7,381 nt of DNA, taken from the NCBI GenBank assembly GCA_026395195.1, contig JAPLZD010000055.1:1-7381 (forward strand), written 5' to 3'. Origin of the DNA: Candidatus Staskawiczbacteria bacterium (lineage in GTDB: Bacteria > Patescibacteriota > Minisyncoccia > Minisyncoccales > Staskawiczbacteraceae). Each line of letters opens with the position of its first letter. The first letter of the stretch is position 1. Both the position numbers and the translations under genes were made by a program. Positions 4,861-7,381 of this stretch are shown one piece after another. The notes beneath the pieces were generated by a model, which was not told the DNA's origin, did no database searches, and worked only from the letters and a program-made list of their open reading frames with translations.

Positions 4861-5334
4861 ATGGGAAGGAAAAACGCATTTGTCAAAATCTCTGGCGATT
4901 TGCACCAGAGAAGTGACGTGATTGAGTGGATTCGCAGGCTCTCTGCCGAATACTTTGTTGTAGTGCTTGTCGGCGGCGGCACGCAAATCAACGAGGCATT
5001 CAAAAAAGCAGGTTTTCCTGTGCGCAAACACGGGCCTCTTGGCAGGGAAACAGAAAGCTTGGAAGAGTCCCAGCTGGCCCGCGACATTTTGGAGCGCAAC
5101 CAGGAGATTGTCCAAGATCTGCTGGCTGAACGTGGAGTGATGGCCACGGTTATCATTCCGGTTCTGGACATCGGATCTGTTCTTTGCCATATCAATGGCG
5201 ACATTTTTATCCAGACGGCCTACCTTGGCTTCGACAAGATTTTTGTCTTGACCTACGAGGATCGCGTCAAGGATAAAAAACGGATGCTGAAAAAGTACCC
5301 GAAGATTCAAGTCATGGGCTTTCCCGGAGGATAA
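4861..5334 (+). CDS. Shortened amino-acid-kinase-fold protein (N-acetylglutamate-kinase-like), function unknown
   Basis: The N-terminus AFVKISGDL (6-14) matches the Lys-x-Ser/Gly-Gly phosphate-binding strand of amino acid kinases. VVVLVGGGTQINEAFKKAGF (33-52) resembles the GGGPxIN substrate loop of N-acetylglutamate kinase, and GPLGRETES (58-66) resembles its G-L-R-x-T motif. HINGD (110-114) and FDKIFVLTYEDRVKD (124-138) correspond to the N-x-N-x-D motif and the LTDVPGVLD strand. The protein stops at 157 residues, whereas such kinases have about 230-300, so most of the nucleotide-binding C-terminal lobe is missing. It may therefore be a non-catalytic ligand-binding or regulatory protein, or need a partner. 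It has a Shine-Dalgarno, its own promoter and its own terminator. Its G+C (about 55% in sampled lines) is clearly above its neighbours. It could also be a distant UMP-kinase-like member. Confidence 0.75.
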   Translation: MGRKNAFVKISGDLHQRSDVIEWIRRLSAEYFVVVLVGGGTQINEAFKKAGFPVRKHGPLGRETESLEESQLARDILERNQEIVQDLLAERGVMATVIIPVLDIGSVLCHINGDIFIQTAYLGFDKIFVLTYEDRVKDKKRMLKKYPKIQVMGFPGG

Positions 5335-5343
5335 GGAAAGTCG

Positions 5344-5372
5344 AAATCGCGCTGCACGGAGCGTGATTTTTT
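5344..5372 (+). terminator. Intrinsic terminator after the kinase-like gene
   Basis: AAATCGCGCT (5344-5353) pairs with AGCGTGATTT (5360-5369), 10 bp with one wobble, around a 6-nt loop GCACGG and followed by a T run to 5372. The 3' arm overlaps the position expected for the -35 of the tRNA-Val promoter. Confidence 0.88.
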
Positions 5373-5391
5373 GTTATAAAGGTGTTAAAAT
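5363..5391 (+). promoter_or_regulatory. Probable tRNA-Val promoter (extended -10)
   Basis: TAAAAT (5386-5391, 5/6) with an extended TG at 5383-5384. The 17-bp-spaced -35 position (GTGATT, 5363-5368) is weak and lies in the terminator arm. The predicted start, near 5398, is about 2 nt before the mature tRNA. Confidence 0.5.
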
Positions 5392-5399
5392 CTTTTAAT

Positions 5400-5471
5400 G
5401 GGCGGTTAGCTCAATGGCAGAGCACTGCATTCACATTGCAGGGGTTATAGGTTCGAATCCTGTACCGCCCA
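5400..5471 (+). tRNA. tRNA-Val (anticodon CAC)
   Basis: Acceptor arms GGGCGGT (5400-5406) and ACCGCCC (5464-5470) pair perfectly, and the discriminator is A5471. The D stem GCTC/GAGC has loop AATGGCA with normal G18 G19. The anticodon stem CTGCA/TGCAG encloses TTCACAT, giving anticodon CAC, specific for GTG codons. The T loop TTCGAAT is canonical. CCA is not encoded; CA follows the discriminator. The next protein gene starts 11 bp after it. Confidence 0.96.
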
Positions 5472-5482
5472 CAACAAAAATT

Positions 5483-5863
5483 ATGAAGCTGATAAACCCG
5501 ATTTTTAAAAAACTTCATTGGACCGAACATTCTAAAATAAAAATGCGCCAATATGGATTGTCAAAAAATAAACTTATGGGAATTTTAAGAAAGCCCGAAA
5601 GAAAAGAAAAGGGGATTGCCTTGGGCACAACGGCTGTAATGCGCACAAATAAAATATTTTTTGGAGAAAAGAAAATAACATTATCGGGCGCATGGAAAAA
5701 ACCCAAGCGCGCTCCCGGAGAAATTTGGGTAATGTTTAAAGATACAAAAGATTTTAGAAAAATAATAAGCGCGTGGCGATATCCCGGAATTTCCAAACCC
5801 GGTGAAGAAATTCCGATTCCAGAGGACATCCGTCGCGAGCTAATGGAAAATGGAGACAAATAA
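5483..5863 (+). CDS. DUF4258-like small basic protein, function unknown
   Basis: I chose ATG 5483 because the upstream in-frame ATG (5414) lies inside tRNA-Val. The 126-residue basic protein reads HWTEHSKIKMRQYGLSKNKLMGILRKPERKE from residue 12, the arrangement (His-x-x-x-R/K-M-x-x-Y/R-G-h-s) seen in DUF4258 and RelE/BrnT-fold proteins. Beta strands follow, with EIWVMFKDTKDFRKIISAWRYPG (80-102) as the family-like closing strand, then a C-terminal extension GEEIPIPEDIRREL. RelE-fold toxins are ribonucleases, but no antitoxin gene is adjacent and the catalytic set cannot be judged by eye, so a toxin call is not justified. It begins 11 bp after tRNA-Val without a Shine-Dalgarno and overlaps the next gene by 14 nt, indicating co-transcription. 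Confidence 0.72.
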   Translation: MKLINPIFKKLHWTEHSKIKMRQYGLSKNKLMGILRKPERKEKGIALGTTAVMRTNKIFFGEKKITLSGAWKKPKRAPGEIWVMFKDTKDFRKIISAWRYPGISKPGEEIPIPEDIRRELMENGDK

Positions 5864-6179
5864 AATCATCGGTTATGTTTCGCTGGCAGTGGGGTTGCTG
5901 CTCATAATCCTACCATTGTGGCAGACATACAGCATTTTTACCGGCAAATCTGTGCCAGCTCAGGTTTTTATGAGGCCGATTGCGTTACAGGTGAATGACA
6001 AGGTTTCTGCTTTAGATATTCCAGGTCAAATTCAGAATGCGCTGATAAGAGTTATCCCGATTGATTTTATAGACAATACTTTAAATCTGGCGACCTGGTT
6101 GCTTTTACTGTATATTTTGATTTATGGCGGTGGCAAGATTGCAGAAATTGGTGTAAAATTATTGAATGGAACAAAATAG
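5850..6179 (+). CDS. Small membrane protein with two predicted transmembrane helices
   Basis: I do not recognise this 109-residue protein. A short polar start (METNK) leads into a hydrophobic helix (about 6-27, IIGYVSLAVGLLLIILPLW). A roughly 50-residue mostly extracytoplasmic or loop segment (28-77, including SVPAQVFMRPIALQV) follows, then a second helix (about 79-98, LATWLLLLYILIYGGGKIAEI) and the tail KLLNGTK. It starts 14 nt before the end of the preceding gene and ends 14 nt after the start of the next, so the three are probably translated in a coupled way. Its position before a membrane-anchored ClpC-like protein suggests a partner or substrate adaptor at the membrane; this is inferred from context only. 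Confidence 0.78.
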   Translation: METNKIIGYVSLAVGLLLIILPLWQTYSIFTGKSVPAQVFMRPIALQVNDKVSALDIPGQIQNALIRVIPIDFIDNTLNLATWLLLLYILIYGGGKIAEIGVKLLNGTK

Positions 6180-6555
6180 CGAGCAAAACATTTTTGTAGA
6201 ATGGTTTGTATGGCAATTTTATGAAGTGCCGAAGTTTTTAATTGAGGTTTGGAATAATTATTTTATGTTTGCTACAAACCTCTTTTCTTTGACACTGCTT
6301 TTGAAAACTTTTTTTTCTCCCTGGAGAAAATATAATTGGAGATATCCCAAAGGGTTTGATTTAATTGAATTTTTAAATACTTTAATTTCCAACTTTTTTT
6401 CCCGCGTTGTGGGAGCTTTAATGAGAATAATTCTGATTATAGCAGGAATTTTATTCCAAATTTTTGTTGTAATTGCAGGATTGCTGATTTTCATCGGCTG
6501 GCTGGCTGTGCCCTTTGTTGCAATTTTTGGAATTTTATTTTTCTTAATATACTAA
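6166..6555 (+). CDS. Membrane protein with C-terminal hydrophobic hairpin, function unknown
   Basis: The 129-residue protein has an aromatic-rich N-terminal half (VEWFVWQFYEVPKFLIEVWNN from residue 11, with an amphipathic to hydrophobic helix at about 32-50). A short motif FFSPWRKYNWRYPKGFD (49-65) is probably at the membrane face, followed by a long strongly hydrophobic stretch (about 84-129) able to form two transmembrane helices joined at a Gly-Trp-Leu turn. I do not recognise the family by name, though the SPWRK segment looks like a conserved signature. The stop TAA overlaps the next ATG in TAATG, and the start overlaps the previous gene by 14 nt. Co-expression with the AAA+ gene downstream is therefore very likely. 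Confidence 0.8.
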   Translation: MEQNSEQNIFVEWFVWQFYEVPKFLIEVWNNYFMFATNLFSLTLLLKTFFSPWRKYNWRYPKGFDLIEFLNTLISNFFSRVVGALMRIILIIAGILFQIFVVIAGLLIFIGWLAVPFVAIFGILFFLIY

Positions 6556-7381
6556 TGGCATTCAATTTTAATTTAAACGACACAGAAGCTTTAAAAGCCA
6601 TAAAAAGGGAAAAATTTCCTTTATTTAAGTTCGTCGGTTTTTTTGAGAATTTTTTTCTTTTTCTTTTAATTTTGTCTGCTTGTTTTTTTGCAGCGTCTTT
6701 TTTTGGCGTTACCTCGGGATATTTTTACGCAAAATTAATTGCCTTGCTTTTTGGCCTTTACCTTTTCTTTTGGAACCTTTCCCTTTTTACGAGTCTGAAG
6801 ATTAAAAAACCACCACTTCCATTAAACTTGGCCGATGCCGCTGATAATCCCGATAATTATAATTTAGCCGGATTTCTAGGTTTTAGTACGGCAAAAATTG
6901 TAAATGAGTCCATAAAATTTTGCCGAAGAAAGAAACTGCCGGTGAATTCTGCCTCGCTTTTTTATTCTGCCGTTCAAGAAAGCATTGAAATATCACTGAT
7001 AGTTTTCAGGCTTGGGCTGGATGTCAAAAATTTACAGGAGGGTTTGAGAAACTATCTGGAAAAAATGCAAAAACAACAAGAAGAGCAAGTTTTTGCCCAA
7101 GATTTTCAAAACACTCTAATGGAGGCCTTAAAATTTGCAAAAGAAAGAGGGCATAGCGTGATAGGAGAAAAAGAAATTTTAGTCGGCCTTGCCAAATCAG
7201 ATGAATTTTTTAAGAAATTTTTAGTCGAGCACGATTTAAAAGAGCCGGACGTAGAAAATTTGGCCATTTGGCTGGACTCTGCCGAAGATCTTGCTGAAAA
7301 AACAAAGCAATTTTGGTCTAAGGAAAATCTGGCCAGAGCAGGATCTTTGGGTAAAGATTGGGCGTCAGGATATACAATAAC
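6555..7381 (+). CDS. Membrane-anchored ClpC-like AAA+ protein, N-terminal part
   Basis: The frame is open from ATG 6555 to the right edge (275 codons visible), so the AAA+ modules lie outside the window. Two hydrophobic segments (about 33-52 and 57-78) predict a double membrane anchor, unusual for Clp ATPases. Two Clp-N-like repeats follow: about 104-165 (GFLGFSTAKIVNESIKFCRRKKLPVNSASLFY) and about 180-240 (MEALKFAKERGHSVIGEKEILVGL). The second closely follows the ClpC/ClpA N-domain pattern A..A...GH..IG.E.ILVGL. The segment FWSKENLARAGSLGKDWASGYT just before the edge resembles the linker leading into the first AAA+ module in Patescibacterial ClpC-like proteins, recalled from memory. Such proteins unfold substrates for a protease such as ClpP; anchoring suggests membrane or envelope substrates. 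It starts within the previous stop (TAATG). Confidence 0.82.
   Translation, partial: MAFNFNLNDTEALKAIKREKFPLFKFVGFFENFFLFLLILSACFFAASFFGVTSGYFYAKLIALLFGLYLFFWNLSLFTSLKIKKPPLPLNLADAADNPDNYNLAGFLGFSTAKIVNESIKFCRRKKLPVNSASLFYSAVQESIEISLIVFRLGLDVKNLQEGLRNYLEKMQKQQEEQVFAQDFQNTLMEALKFAKERGHSVIGEKEILVGLAKSDEFFKKFLVEHDLKEPDVENLAIWLDSAEDLAEKTKQFWSKENLARAGSLGKDWASGYTI

Noticed and set aside
4310..5310. Long open frames on the minus strand over rplL (4310-4744) and over the kinase-like gene (4810-5310)
   Set aside because: They mirror strongly supported + strand genes, arise from Ala/Glu-rich or G+C-rich codons, and have no recognisable domains or start signals.
5414..5482. Upstream ATG start for the DUF4258-like protein
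   Set aside because: It lies inside tRNA-Val; ATG 5483 begins the protein-like sequence.
5483..5863. Toxin of a toxin-antitoxin pair
   Set aside because: The adjacent gene is a two-helix membrane protein, not an antitoxin, and catalytic residues could not be identified.
1..7381. CRISPR array, insertion sequence or phage attachment site near the tRNAs
   Set aside because: No regularly spaced repeats, terminal inverted repeats, transposase or integrase, or duplicated tRNA 3' ends were seen.

Overview
The window is A+T-rich, compact bacterial DNA with every gene on the + strand. Gene content and style point to a member of the Candidate Phyla Radiation (Patescibacteria, Parcubacteria-like). This is inferred from: a ClpC-type AAA+ protein carrying N-terminal membrane segments, small membrane proteins encoded just before it, a DUF5666-like secreted protein ending in a short Phe/Gly-rich tail, trmD next to khpA with no rimM between them, tRNA genes that do not encode CCA, and start sites that mostly lack a Shine-Dalgarno sequence. 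I could not run a search to confirm the lineage.

Layout, left to right. (1) 1-895: the 3' end of khpA (KH-domain RNA-binding protein), a hairpin terminator fused with a promoter, and trmD (tRNA m1G37 methyltransferase). (2) 896-1326: tRNA-Tyr(GTA), tRNA-Thr(GGT) and rpmG (ribosomal protein L33), closed by a terminator. (3) 1367-2213: a single gene for an exported two-repeat DUF5666-like protein, with its own terminator. (4) 2216-3661: tRNA-Trp(CCA), a small winged-helix-like protein whose ATG lies one base after the tRNA, and mltG (lytic transglycosylase), overlapping the previous gene. (5) 3670-4780: promoter, an L10-type autoregulatory leader, rplJ and rplL, then a terminator. (6) 4788-5372: a lone, more G+C-rich gene for a shortened amino-acid-kinase-like protein, with promoter and terminator. 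(7) 5383-7381: tRNA-Val(CAC) followed by four overlapping or closely spaced genes: a DUF4258-like small protein, two membrane proteins, and the start of the membrane-anchored ClpC-like AAA+ protein, which runs off the window.

Most of the window serves translation: tRNA modification, tRNAs, L33, L10 and L7/L12. The order tRNA-Tyr, tRNA-Thr, rpmG, tRNA-Trp, rplJ, rplL follows the classic bacterial tRNA-tuf-rpmG-tRNA-Trp-secE-nusG-rplKAJL arrangement with pieces removed and foreign genes inserted. The last block looks like an envelope proteostasis module.

The most notable signals are: (a) tRNA-Tyr and tRNA-Thr both carry A18 and G55 in place of the near-universal G18 and U55, while tRNA-Trp and tRNA-Val keep the normal pair; (b) protein genes directly downstream of tRNAs, one of which would become leaderless after tRNA 3' processing; (c) a trmD promoter embedded in the khpA terminator hairpin; (d) the truncated kinase-like gene of different base composition; and (e) the tRNA-Val/membrane/ClpC-like gene string. 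No CRISPR array, insertion sequence or phage gene was seen.
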